In this document: positions 7,936-15,072 of the stretch, piece after piece
Layout of the letters: every line of letters starts with the position of its first letter
How positions within the stretch are numbered: position 1 is the stretch's first letter
Assembly (NCBI GenBank): GCA_016179685.1
Contig: JACPCR010000125.1
Coordinates: 1-37,109 of the forward strand
Length of the DNA stretch: 37,109 nt
DNA from: Planctomycetota bacterium
GTDB lineage: Bacteria; Planctomycetota; PUPC01; JACPCR01
Reading direction: 5' to 3'
Made by a program: the position numbers and the translations under genes
Notes under the pieces: model-generated
Seen by the model: only the letters and a program-made list of their open reading frames with translations
What the model was told of the DNA's origin: nothing
Database searches by the model: none

Positions 7936-8105
7936 ATAGGCGCTTGGGGGCACCAAACTTGAAGAGACTTTTTAGGTTTGAGTTGCATGGTTAAAGGCTT
8001 CCGTTCCCCGCCAGGGTTGCAATAGGCGCTTGGGGGCACCAAACTTGAAGAGACTTTTTAGGTTTGAGTTGCATGGTTAAAGGCTTCCGTTCCCCGCCAG
8101 GGTTG
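7936..8105 (+). repeat. 86-bp tandem duplication of a dispersed repeat
   Basis: 84 identical bases, beginning ATAGGCGCTTGG and ending CCGCCAGGGTTG, occur at 7936-8019 and again at 8022-8105 (period 86). Each unit holds an imperfect hairpin CAAACTTGAAGAG / CTTTTTAGGTTTGAG. A diverged third copy lies inverted at 27843-27900. The first unit stops inside the large hairpin that follows the second unit. Confidence 0.9.
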
Positions 8106-8210
8106 GGCCGGCGAAGCCGGGCCAACCCTGGTCATGAAATCCGCGAGCCCGAAGGGCGCAGCGGATTTCATGTTGAAGGGTCTAACGCCGCGGCCGGCAG
8201 TCTGCCGGCC
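8097..8210 (+). repeat. three successive hairpins upstream of the HD gene
   Basis: Hairpin 1 (8097-8131) has a 16-bp stem CCAGGGTTGGGCCGGC with loop GAA and one mismatch. Hairpin 2 (8133-8172) has CATGAAATCCGC paired with GCGGATTTCATG, enclosing a second small stem GCCC-GAA-GGGC. Hairpin 3 (8192-8210) has GGCCGGCA/TGCCGGCC. They occupy the leader of the HD gene, ending 7 nt before its ATG. Confidence 0.75.
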
Positions 8211-8217
8211 TTCGCCT

Positions 8218-9543
8218 ATGGGTGCCAAGACGATCCGCGACGCAGTCCACGGGGACATCGTTCTCGACGAGCCGGAGATGGAGGTAGTGGATACACCAGC
8301 CTTCCAGCGCCTCCGCGGCATCAAACAGCTCGGCACCTCGTTCCTGGTCTTTCCGTCGGCTCATCATACCCGCTTCGAGCACAGCCTGGGCACCTGCTGG
8401 GTGGCCAAGCGCATGCTGGCGGCCCTGCGCCGGCAGTCGGGTCAGCCCAATCTGCTCAGGGCTCAGGAACGCACTCTCTACATTGCAGCGCTCCTGCATG
8501 ACGTCACTCACATCCCCTTCGGACACACCTTCGAGGATGAACGGCGGATTTTTCCCCGGCACGATGAGAGCCCCGAACGCCGGGAGTACTTCCTGGGCCG
8601 GCCGCCCCTGAGTGAGATTCTTGACCGCCAAGGCGTCCGGCAGCAGGTCCTCGCCGTCCTCGATCGGAACGTAAAGGCTGGTGAGGACGTGCTCATGATG
8701 CGGGAGATTCTAGCGGGTACGGTATGCGCCGACCTGCTGGACTACCTCAAGCGCGATGCCTTCTTCTGCGGATTGCGGCTCGACTACGATGAGCGCCTTT
8801 ATCGTTATCTGACCGCGGTGGCCGGAAAGCCCGTATTCGACTTGCAGCATCGGGGCCTGTTCCGCCCGGACGCGCTCAGCGAGCTGGTCCATCTCCTTCG
8901 CCTGCGCTACACCCTGACGGAACGCGTCTACTATCACCACGGCAAGGTGGTGGCCGGGGCGATGATTTCCCGCGCTCTGGAGCTGGCCCTGCGGGCCGGC
9001 CGCCTGAAACGCGAGGAACTCCTGAACCTGCGCGACGACAGCTTTCTCTATTTGCTGGGGGAACGCTGCCGCGGGGACGAGGAGGCGTCCCTTCTCCTCA
9101 ATGACCTTCAGGCCCGGCGGCTCTACCGCTGCGTTTATCTTCTCCGCCCTGCGGGCATCCAAGGGGCAGGAGTGAAACCAGAGGTCGAAGCGGACCTCGA
9201 ACGGCGCTTTCACCGGAACGAAGGCGGGATGCGGGAGGCGGTGGAAAGCGAGCTGGCATCCCGGCTAGGCCTCCGGCCCGCGGAGACTCTTGTCTACTGC
9301 CCATCTGCACGCATGGCTCTCCAGGAAGCTCGGGTGCCCGTGAAAATCGACGCCGGGCCCCCGGTCTCGCTCAGTGACCTCCGCTATCCCGAAGTCGAGG
9401 TCCTTCAGGAAAAGCACCGGGCGCTCTGGCGATTCGGCGTATTCCTCCGGCGAGGCCTCGAATCGCTCGCCGAACGCGCCGGCGAGGCCTGCGAGGAGTT
9501 GATCGGAGAGCGGAACATGCTCGCTGAACGCGGCCGGGAATAA
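8218..9543 (+). CDS. HD-domain phosphohydrolase (dGTPase/SAMHD1-like, COG1078)
   Basis: 441 residues from ATG 8218. The open frame continues to 8134, but that part translates a hairpin repeat and is excluded. The start MGAKTIRDAVHGDIVLDEPEM is typical of COG1078. FQRLRGIKQLGTSFLVFPSAHHTRFEHSLG holds the first His, ALLHDVTHIPFGHTFED the HD dyad and the next His, and CADLLDYLKRDAFFCGL the last Asp, giving the full H...HD...D metal set. Relatives hydrolyse dNTPs or other nucleotides; the substrate here is unknown. No Shine-Dalgarno is apparent between the last hairpin and the ATG, so the hairpins may affect translation (inference). Confidence 0.88.
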   Translation: MGAKTIRDAVHGDIVLDEPEMEVVDTPAFQRLRGIKQLGTSFLVFPSAHHTRFEHSLGTCWVAKRMLAALRRQSGQPNLLRAQERTLYIAALLHDVTHIPFGHTFEDERRIFPRHDESPERREYFLGRPPLSEILDRQGVRQQVLAVLDRNVKAGEDVLMMREILAGTVCADLLDYLKRDAFFCGLRLDYDERLYRYLTAVAGKPVFDLQHRGLFRPDALSELVHLLRLRYTLTERVYYHHGKVVAGAMISRALELALRAGRLKREELLNLRDDSFLYLLGERCRGDEEASLLLNDLQARRLYRCVYLLRPAGIQGAGVKPEVEADLERRFHRNEGGMREAVESELASRLGLRPAETLVYCPSARMALQEARVPVKIDAGPPVSLSDLRYPEVEVLQEKHRALWRFGVFLRRGLESLAERAGEACEELIGERNMLAERGRE

Positions 9544-9561
9544 GACTTTAGCCCGCATTTC

Positions 9562-9795
9562 ATGCGAACTTTTGGCCGAAAGCTCATGAGCAATCGGCGC
9601 GTCCGGTTCGGAATGAGAGGGAGAGCAATCTCAAAAGTCATGGAGGGCCTTCATTTCCTGGAGCCGGTGGCCCAGATTTTAGAGGGCGCGGGCCGTTCCG
9701 TGCTCGATCCGCTACCGCCAGAGCACCGGGAGTTCGCTTTGGAAGTGCTGAAAAAGTTCGAAGCGAAAGAGGCGTGGCTGGCCGTCAATCCGTAG
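9562..9795 (+). CDS. small protein of unknown function
   Basis: 77 residues from ATG 9562, or 69 from ATG 9586. It is basic at the N-terminus (MSNRRVRFGMRGRAISKVM), then a helix-prone acidic part including PEHREFALEVLKKFEAKEAWL. No membrane segment or known motif. It follows the HD gene by 18 nt on the same strand and could be cotranscribed. I do not recognise the family. Composition is protein-like, so it is listed with moderate confidence. Confidence 0.5.
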   Translation: MRTFGRKLMSNRRVRFGMRGRAISKVMEGLHFLEPVAQILEGAGRSVLDPLPPEHREFALEVLKKFEAKEAWLAVNP

Positions 9796-9914
9796 CCTCA
9801 AGCAGGAACGGCCTGCACCAGCGGCCGCCATTCGGACCTCCCGCTGGCAGATTTCAGGAACGCGCTTCCCCTGCACATTGGCGCGGTGCGCCCGCGTTAC
9901 TCCGGGCCGGTGGG

Positions 9915-10343
9915 CTAGGGGGGGAGGATGCCCTTCCGCTTGAGTTGGTCGATCTCGGCCTTGGCCTTCGCGACGATCTTCCAGAAATCCTGGCCCTCCT
10001 CGTCGGCGGCCTGAAAATCGCCCTTTCCGTAGAAATCCACGGCCTTGGAGAAGTGTTCTGCCATGCCCCGGAGATGCGCATGGAGAGTCTCGGCCTCCTT
10101 CGGCGGCTTCATCATTTTCACCAGCGCCAGGTTGGCCGCGGCGATCTTCGACGCATAAGTGCACATGCTCTTTTCCTCACGATGCACCTTGAGAGTGGCG
10201 GCAACCACCGTGCTGACGGCCACCATGGACTCGCCTACGTGGTACAGCTCGAGGGTCAGGTTCGGACCGCTCTCGGCCCCAAGCGCTCGGCAGAGATAGA
10301 GTAGGGAGGCGACGGCGGCACGGGCTTTCCAGGAATCAGTCAT
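9915..10343 (-). CDS. helical protein of unknown function
   Basis: 142 residues from ATG 10343. Predicted by eye to be almost entirely helical, with amphipathic stretches (ASKIAAANLALVKMMKPPKE, AEHFSKAVDFYGKGDFQAAD) suggestive of a small helix bundle. Two cysteines occur (YLCRAL, SMCTYA) but no CxxC. There is no signal peptide or transmembrane segment. It is 75 bp downstream of tRNA-Cys on the same strand. No family recognised. Confidence 0.65.
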   Translation of the reverse strand: MTDSWKARAAVASLLYLCRALGAESGPNLTLELYHVGESMVAVSTVVAATLKVHREEKSMCTYASKIAAANLALVKMMKPPKEAETLHAHLRGMAEHFSKAVDFYGKGDFQAADEEGQDFWKIVAKAKAEIDQLKRKGILPP

Positions 10344-10418
10344 GGAAGCACCTCGAGGAAGGGAGTGGTGGAAACAATGGGGGCTGCCGGGGACGGACCT
10401 GCGGGGGGAACGGCAACC

Positions 10419-10492
10419 TGGAGGCCCCGAGCGGATTCGAACCGCTGTACGTGGTTTTGCAAACCACTGCCTCGCCTCTCGGCCACGGGGCC
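10419..10492 (-). tRNA. tRNA-Cys (anticodon GCA)
   Basis: Reads on the minus strand with acceptor GGCCCCG/CGGGGCC, anticodon stem GTGGT/ACCAC with loop TTGCAAA, and T arm around GGTTCGAATCC. The discriminator is U, as expected for tRNA-Cys. CCA is encoded at 10421-10419, unlike in the tRNA-Val. Confidence 0.95.
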
Positions 10493-10504
10493 AACTCCGG
10501 GGCG

Positions 10505-10532
10505 ATTATAGTCTCGAACGCACGCCTTTCAA
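10505..10532 (-). promoter_or_regulatory. promoter for tRNA-Cys, inside the end of pncC
   Basis: On the minus strand TTGAAA (10532-10527), a 16-bp spacer and a perfect TATAAT (10510-10505) lie within the last codons of pncC. Transcription would begin near 10498, a few bases before the tRNA. Confidence 0.75.
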
Positions 10533-11012
10533 ACCTTTCTCGAACTGAGTCAGTTGAGCCAGCAACGCAGCCAGGGCCGCCTCCGCAATCGCCTCGCGGA
10601 TCGCCGTTCGGTCGCCCGTGAAACGGTGCTCCCTCACACGGGTCGCCGACGCCAGGGAGACGGCGATGTAAGCCGTGCCGAGCGGCTTGGGCGATCGGCC
10701 ACGGACCGGCCCGGCGATCCCTGTCTCCGCGAGGCCGATATCCGCGCGGGCGGCCTTCCTGACCCCCTGGGCCATGGCCTCGGCCGTCTCACGGGAAACG
10801 GATCCGCTGGTGGAAAGGACTGCATCAGGGACTCCGAGGAGGTCCTGTTTCGCCTCCCGGCTGTAAGCAACGATCCCGCAGGTGAGATATCGGGAGCTTC
10901 CGGGCACGCTGACCAGCCGGGCGCAAATGAGGCCTCCGGCCGTTGTTTCTGCGACGGCGAGCCGGAGTCCGTGGCGGGCGAGGATTTCGCCCACTTGTTC
11001 TTCGAGGGTCAT
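10506..11012 (-). CDS. pncC: nicotinamide-nucleotide amidase (CinA C-terminal domain, PncC)
   Basis: 168 residues from ATG 11012, the usual length of free-standing PncC. It converts nicotinamide mononucleotide to nicotinate mononucleotide and ammonia in pyridine nucleotide salvage; cytosolic. The signature AETTAGGLICARLVSVPGSS is at about 21-40, YLTCGIVAYSREAKQDLLGV follows, then SRETAEAMAQGVR and AETGIAGP. The second residue after AE is Thr where Ser is commonest, a conservative change. The N-terminal CinA molybdopterin-like domain is absent. The tRNA-Cys promoter overlaps its 3' end. Confidence 0.9.
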   Translation of the reverse strand: MTLEEQVGEILARHGLRLAVAETTAGGLICARLVSVPGSSRYLTCGIVAYSREAKQDLLGVPDAVLSTSGSVSRETAEAMAQGVRKAARADIGLAETGIAGPVRGRSPKPLGTAYIAVSLASATRVREHRFTGDRTAIREAIAEAALAALLAQLTQFEKGLKGVRSRL

Positions 11013-11203
11013 CGAGAGTTCTCCGGTGCAATGCAGGCTTCAACAAGCCCTTCCTGGCGCTTCGGTCCGGGTTAGCCCTGAGCGAGGACGACGCAAGTCG
11101 TTCGGGTCGAAGTCCGCAGGACGCATTTCGAACACGTCGTGTGAGAAATGCAGGCTAGAGCATATCGGATTGCGGCTTCCCACGGTAGAAAGTCGTCCTG
11201 GGC

Positions 11204-11231
11204 TTGACGTAGGCGTTGCTGATGATACCGT
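11204..11231 (+). promoter_or_regulatory. weak candidate promoter for the isomerase gene
   Basis: TTGACG (11204-11209), a 16-bp spacer and TACCGT (11226-11231) lie 100 bp before the ATG. The -10 is poor. The gene-free stretch 11013-11331 holds this and the GGTCCGAT repeats. Confidence 0.3.
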
Positions 11232-11260
11232 TTTCATCCGTGACGGGAGTGCTGTAATGT

Positions 11261-11303
11261 ATCGGACGGTTCAGACCTATCCGACGGGTCCGATGGGTCC
11301 GAT
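11261..11303 (+). repeat. GGTCCGAT short repeats with inverted ATCGGAC
   Basis: ATCGGAC at 11261-11267 is complementary to GTCCGAT at 11288-11294 and again at 11297-11303. The GGGTCCGAT units are tandem with period 9. It sits in the leader of the isomerase gene. Confidence 0.5.
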
Positions 11304-11331
11304 TCAGTTCTTGTGAATCAGGAGAATCACC

Positions 11332-12357
11332 ATGGCCAACGACAGGAAGCCCAAGTACAAGCATTCCGCGTGCGTCTGGACCCTCGGGGACGGCAGCAGC
11401 CGCTTCACGGGGGTGAGCCGGCCTGCTCTGACGGGCGCGGACACGGTGAAGAAGGTGAAGCTCATCCTGGCCGGCAACACGGGCGTCAGCGGCTTCGAGT
11501 TTCATTATCCGAACGAGATCAACGAGAAGAACTTCAAGGCCATCCGGACTCTTCTGGCGGGCCACGGCAAGGAGACGGCGATGCTGACGCCGAACAACCA
11601 TCACCATTCGACGCACCGGGGCCTCAGCTCGGCGCATGCGTCCGAGCGGAAAGCGGCGATCGAGCGGGCCAAGCGAACCATCGATCTGGCCTACGAGATG
11701 GGGACGACCGTGATCGTCTTCTGGCAGGGCGGGGAGAAGTATGACGACTATTCGAGCATCCACTTCCAGGATGCGATCCGGCACTACGCCGACTCGGTGA
11801 ACCAGATCATCCGGTATGACAAGGAGCAGAAGGGGGACCGGTGCGTGCTGGCCGCGGAGGCGAAGCCGAACGAGCCGGGTCGGTACATGCTTTTCCAGAC
11901 GGACTCCGACTATCTGGCGTTCCGATCGCTGGTGGCCTATCCGGAGAAGTTCAAGCTGAACCCGGAGACGGGTCACAGCGAGCTGACGGGACTCGACCCG
12001 GTCCAGTCGCTGGCCTGGATCATTGCCTGTGATGGGCTGGCGCACTACCACATCAACAAGCAGCACGGGACGAAGTTTGACACGGACGATCAGGTGGACG
12101 TGGACAAGACGCGCCTGTTCATCATCCGGGAGCTGATCCAGAGCGGCTACCGCGGCTACGTGGGGCACGACATCCAGCCGCGGCATAACTACACCGCGGA
12201 GGACAACGTGAAGGTGATCCGGGAGAGCGTCCGGAACGCCCGCACTCTCGAGAAGCTGGTATCGGCGATCAACTGGAAGCTTCTGTCCAGGCTGGAGCAG
12301 GAAGGCGAGTACCTCGAGGCGAAGGTCTACCTGGACAAGATGTTGAAGCGGTCTTGA
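11332..12357 (+). CDS. xylose isomerase-family protein with an altered metal site
   Basis: 341 residues from ATG 11332, with AGGAG seven bases upstream. It follows the Streptomyces-type xylose isomerase from end to end. Trp16 (CVWTLG), FTGVSRPAL and active-site His58 (GFEFHY) are present. Trp131 follows (FWQGGE), then Glu176 and Lys178 (AEAKPNEP), Glu212 and His215 (NPETGH), Asp250 and Asp252 (KFDTDD), and HDIQPR with the last Asp. The Asp that coordinates metal 1 in HIDLNGQSG (D245 in Streptomyces) is Asn242 or missing: this protein reads HINKQHG, two residues shorter. It is shorter than true XylA (about 385-440), lacking the C-terminal arm. Aldose-ketose isomerisation is probable, but the substrate need not be xylose. 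It stands alone with its own leader. Confidence 0.8.
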   Translation: MANDRKPKYKHSACVWTLGDGSSRFTGVSRPALTGADTVKKVKLILAGNTGVSGFEFHYPNEINEKNFKAIRTLLAGHGKETAMLTPNNHHHSTHRGLSSAHASERKAAIERAKRTIDLAYEMGTTVIVFWQGGEKYDDYSSIHFQDAIRHYADSVNQIIRYDKEQKGDRCVLAAEAKPNEPGRYMLFQTDSDYLAFRSLVAYPEKFKLNPETGHSELTGLDPVQSLAWIIACDGLAHYHINKQHGTKFDTDDQVDVDKTRLFIIRELIQSGYRGYVGHDIQPRHNYTAEDNVKVIRESVRNARTLEKLVSAINWKLLSRLEQEGEYLEAKVYLDKMLKRS

Positions 12358-12365
12358 TGCGCAAT

Positions 12366-12383
12366 CGAGGCGCTTCCGCCTCG
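12366..12383 (+). terminator. hairpin after the isomerase gene
   Basis: Perfect stem CGAGGCG / CGCCTCG with loop CTTC, eight bases after the stop. There is no T-run, so termination is uncertain. The rest of 12384-12541 shows only a GGGAGG-GAT-CCTCCC hairpin near 12460. Confidence 0.4.
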
Positions 12384-12541
12384 CCGAGACGCCCGTCGCA
12401 GCGGTGGCCTCCTGTTGTTTGGCACTTCTTGTGTGTCCTCAAGTGACCGTCGGAACGTCTGGGAGGGATCCTCCCATAGGGACAGGTGCGGAAGCAATCT
12501 TGCTGGCTTTTAGAGGTCAGATGAGCGAAGATCACCCTGTC

Positions 12542-13594
12542 TCATGAGTTTCGTTCGGCAGAGACTTTCATTATTGACTTGGCCCGATTCGACCCCTTTG
12601 ACCGTCCGCTGTTCGGCCGCCGTTTCGGGGCCGTGGTGTATCGTCCGTCGGGGTCTGTAATGATGAACATCTTTTGCCCGGAAGAATCCACCCAGTCCCC
12701 TACGCAGAATTCCTCAAAACGAAACCTGGAGCCCTTGAGGTACTCTTCCACGAGTTCGATGGCCACCCATTTTCTGCCAAGCCGCTCGCTGGACTCACCC
12801 GTCACATTACTACCAGCAAAAGGATCGAGTACGAGGTCTCCTGGGTCGGTCAAAAATTTGATAAAGAATTCGGGCAATCCGTGGGGATAGCGCGCGGGGT
12901 TAGGGGCCAATCCTGCTTGGCGACAGGCCCTAAGGTAACGGCTGTTACTTTCGGTGTTGGCAAATTCGAGTAGGTTGGGAGGAATTGCTCCTTGATTGTC
13001 TTTCCCGAACTTCGTGGAAATATCATGCCCACTCGGACGTAGCTGCGCCTTGTACCCTCGTCGTAGTAATTCCCGCATGCTTTCCGAGTAGGGTCTCAGG
13101 ACTCGCCGATTATCAGCCTTGGGGTGAGGTTCTTTCGAGAGCCACCACACGCAGTTCACGGCATCTTTGACTCGTTCCCGCCTAACCGTTACCCATTCGG
13201 CAGGGCTGGGCAGCCTTGCAGGGTTGTACCAGAAGAACTCTTGAGAGAGGTAAAATTTGTGCCCTGGAATTCTGCAAAGCTCAATCAGAAGTTCGTAGTG
13301 GTAAAGACTTCGGGTTGGCTCTCCGGGGTTCCAACTTCCTCCGATATCAATGACAAGGCTGCCACGCGGCTTGAGAACACGGTGGAACAGGCTGGCGAAT
13401 TCCATGAACCATGCCACATACTGGTCGGCGTCGACGTTGCCGTATTGTTTTTTTCGCCTCAGTGCAAACGGAGGCGAGGTCATGATGAGATCGGCTGCCC
13501 CATCGAAAGCCCCCGTAGCAAGGATCTCTTTCGAATCTCCCAGGTAAGCGTCCCCATGCTTTGTCGAGTAGTAGGGTTGTGGCAAGGCGTCCAT
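12542..13594 (-). CDS. site-specific DNA methyltransferase, beta class (probably N4-cytosine)
   Basis: 350 residues. Transfers methyl from S-adenosylmethionine to DNA; partner of the nuclease gene just upstream. The catalytic motif IV TSPPFA lies at 39-44, before the SAM-binding motif I LDPFAGSNVTGE at 256-267, which defines the beta order. S-P-P-Y/F favours N4-cytosine over N6-adenine (established tendency, not proof). The central target-recognition region is about 120-240. The C-terminus ends in a basic tail (RRPNSGRSKGSNRAKS). ATG 13594 starts 4 nt after the nuclease stop with GGA upstream, so the two are translated together. The base composition is visibly lower in GC than the flanks, suggesting acquisition. 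Confidence 0.88.
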   Translation of the reverse strand: MDALPQPYYSTKHGDAYLGDSKEILATGAFDGAADLIMTSPPFALRRKKQYGNVDADQYVAWFMEFASLFHRVLKPRGSLVIDIGGSWNPGEPTRSLYHYELLIELCRIPGHKFYLSQEFFWYNPARLPSPAEWVTVRRERVKDAVNCVWWLSKEPHPKADNRRVLRPYSESMRELLRRGYKAQLRPSGHDISTKFGKDNQGAIPPNLLEFANTESNSRYLRACRQAGLAPNPARYPHGLPEFFIKFLTDPGDLVLDPFAGSNVTGESSERLGRKWVAIELVEEYLKGSRFRFEEFCVGDWVDSSGQKMFIITDPDGRYTTAPKRRPNSGRSKGSNRAKSIMKVSAERNS

Positions 13595-13598
13595 GTCG

Positions 13599-14972
13599 TT
13601 ATTCCAGTTCTAATTTCTTGATCTGCATAGCGTGCTTGGCTTCACGCTCGAGAACGTCAGCTATGCAAGTGGGGCTTGTCTCTATCCGCTTCAAGTCTGC
13701 TCGGTCAATAAGAATAATATCCAGGTTACTCGTGTTCATGACATGCTGCGAATAGCGGCGCGCCTCAGCACCGATTTCTCCCGTTGAAACGATCACGACC
13801 ACATTGCTCTTCAGCAAGTGGGTCAGCCCGACCTCTTTGGCAACGTCATCCAGAGAGACACGGCTGGAGTTCTTACATTGAATTTGCCACCGAGAGAAAA
13901 TTAGACGGGTTCCTTCGAAAATCAGGTCGACTTCAGCTCCCCCTGTTGCTGTGCCCCGCAGCCGAGTGGCAATGTAATTCAGCTCGATAAGCCGCATCAA
14001 ATAAAAGCCCATTGCTTCGAGTGCAAGGCCTCGGAGATGTTTGTCCTCACTCTTGATGTCATCGAGGATCTCAGCGAGCGGTTTTCGGAGTAATTTACGA
14101 AGTTCGGGATGCGCCTGTTTCTCAAGGGCATCAAGCAGAGGAACGATGAGTTGCTTCACCAACTTTTCGGTCGCGGTGACCAGGAAGGGCTTGGCCCCCC
14201 TGCCGACCATTTTGGTTCCTCTTACGAGGTCGATATAACCCACTTTCTGAAGAGGGTAAAGGACTTTCTTAGGAAGCGCTTTTTCGTCGAATTTGACGCC
14301 GTACGTGAGGGCCGCAAGCCTTTCGAGTTCGTTGGAACGAAATGGACCTGGAGACCCCATGTTCGCAAGTGTCTTCAGGAAGGCATTCTGCTCCGCAGGT
14401 AGACCTGCCAGCAGGTCCACTTCCACGGAAGGAATTCCCAATACCTGCTCGAGCTGATTTTCATCAATGCGCCAGGAACCCTTGGCGAATATCCGTGCCC
14501 TCTCAAGCCAAAGTCTCATCATACTGGGGTGCTTGCCACCCCGTGGGTAATGGATACCCCGCTCCTCCAGCCATTCACGAAGCTTTTTCAGGTCCACGGA
14601 TTCTTGCCTGGTTTCAATGTCTTGTATGGTCTGAACCAGGGTCAAACCGTGTAGTTTCAGGAGTATGTGACGAGCAAGTTCGGCGTATAAAGTTTCTTCA
14701 TGGCCGCAGAGGCTAAGAAGCTTCCATCCGAACTCTGTGAGCCTTGCCCCACGGTCGATAATTCCATAAGCGATCATCCCCAGCTTGCAATTATTGGCCA
14801 GTTTCCGCCGGTTGTATTCGCTGGTGTCATAGTCCTTGAAGTACTGGTCATGAACCGCCGCTTCGAAGGCTCTCCAGTCGCCGCCGAACCGGTTTGCCAG
14901 ATCGAGGACCACGGGCAAGGCGATTTGCGATGGAGAAAACTCGCTTCCGAATGGGAGGTCGCTATGCTTCAT
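13599..14972 (-). CDS. restriction endonuclease with C-terminal Mrr-like PD-(D/E)XK domain
   Basis: 457 residues from ATG 14972 (MKHSDLPFG, AGGC upstream); a GTG at 14987 would add five. The last third looks like an Mrr-type catalytic domain. Helix LRGLALEAMGFYLMRLIELN precedes GGAEVDLIFEG (Asp349), RWQIQCKNSS (Gln365-x-Lys367) and a final VVVIVSTGEIGAEARRY sheet. Q-x-K is the usual Mrr variant of the nuclease centre. The N-terminal two thirds are helical with apparent winged-helix parts and likely bind DNA; no known domain is recognised there. It should cut the site protected by the adjacent methyltransferase. Low GC matches its partner. Specificity cannot be read from sequence. Confidence 0.75.
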   Translation of the reverse strand: MKHSDLPFGSEFSPSQIALPVVLDLANRFGGDWRAFEAAVHDQYFKDYDTSEYNRRKLANNCKLGMIAYGIIDRGARLTEFGWKLLSLCGHEETLYAELARHILLKLHGLTLVQTIQDIETRQESVDLKKLREWLEERGIHYPRGGKHPSMMRLWLERARIFAKGSWRIDENQLEQVLGIPSVEVDLLAGLPAEQNAFLKTLANMGSPGPFRSNELERLAALTYGVKFDEKALPKKVLYPLQKVGYIDLVRGTKMVGRGAKPFLVTATEKLVKQLIVPLLDALEKQAHPELRKLLRKPLAEILDDIKSEDKHLRGLALEAMGFYLMRLIELNYIATRLRGTATGGAEVDLIFEGTRLIFSRWQIQCKNSSRVSLDDVAKEVGLTHLLKSNVVVIVSTGEIGAEARRYSQHVMNTSNLDIILIDRADLKRIETSPTCIADVLEREAKHAMQIKKLELE

Positions 14973-15026
14973 TCGGTTGCCTGCCACCGTTCAGATGAGT
15001 GGATTCAATGAAAGAAAAGGGAGGCT

Positions 15027-15072
15027 AGGTTCCCGGTTCGGAAGTGCTTCCGCACTTCCGAACCGGGAACCT
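15027..15072 (-). repeat. 46-nt fixed-geometry hairpin, copy D (perfect)
   Basis: Perfect 21-bp arms, begin AGGTTCCCGG and end CGGAAGTGC, around a TTCC (or GGAA) loop; pairing extends two more bases to 15025-15074. On the minus strand it begins on the AG of the glgP stop TAG (15073-15071). A moderately T-rich stretch follows on that strand, so it may end glgP transcription. Confidence 0.92.

Noticed and set aside
7936..8105. CRISPR array
   Set aside because: Only two directly abutting identical units with no spacers and no cas genes.
8134..8217. N-terminal extension of the HD protein (MKSASPKGAADF...)
   Set aside because: It translates a palindromic repeat; HD-family homology starts at MGAKTIRDAVHGD.
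12417..12447. CACTT ... AAGTG inverted pair after the isomerase gene, as another 46-nt hairpin
   Set aside because: Arms are five bases with a 13-nt loop and neither length nor tip fits the family.
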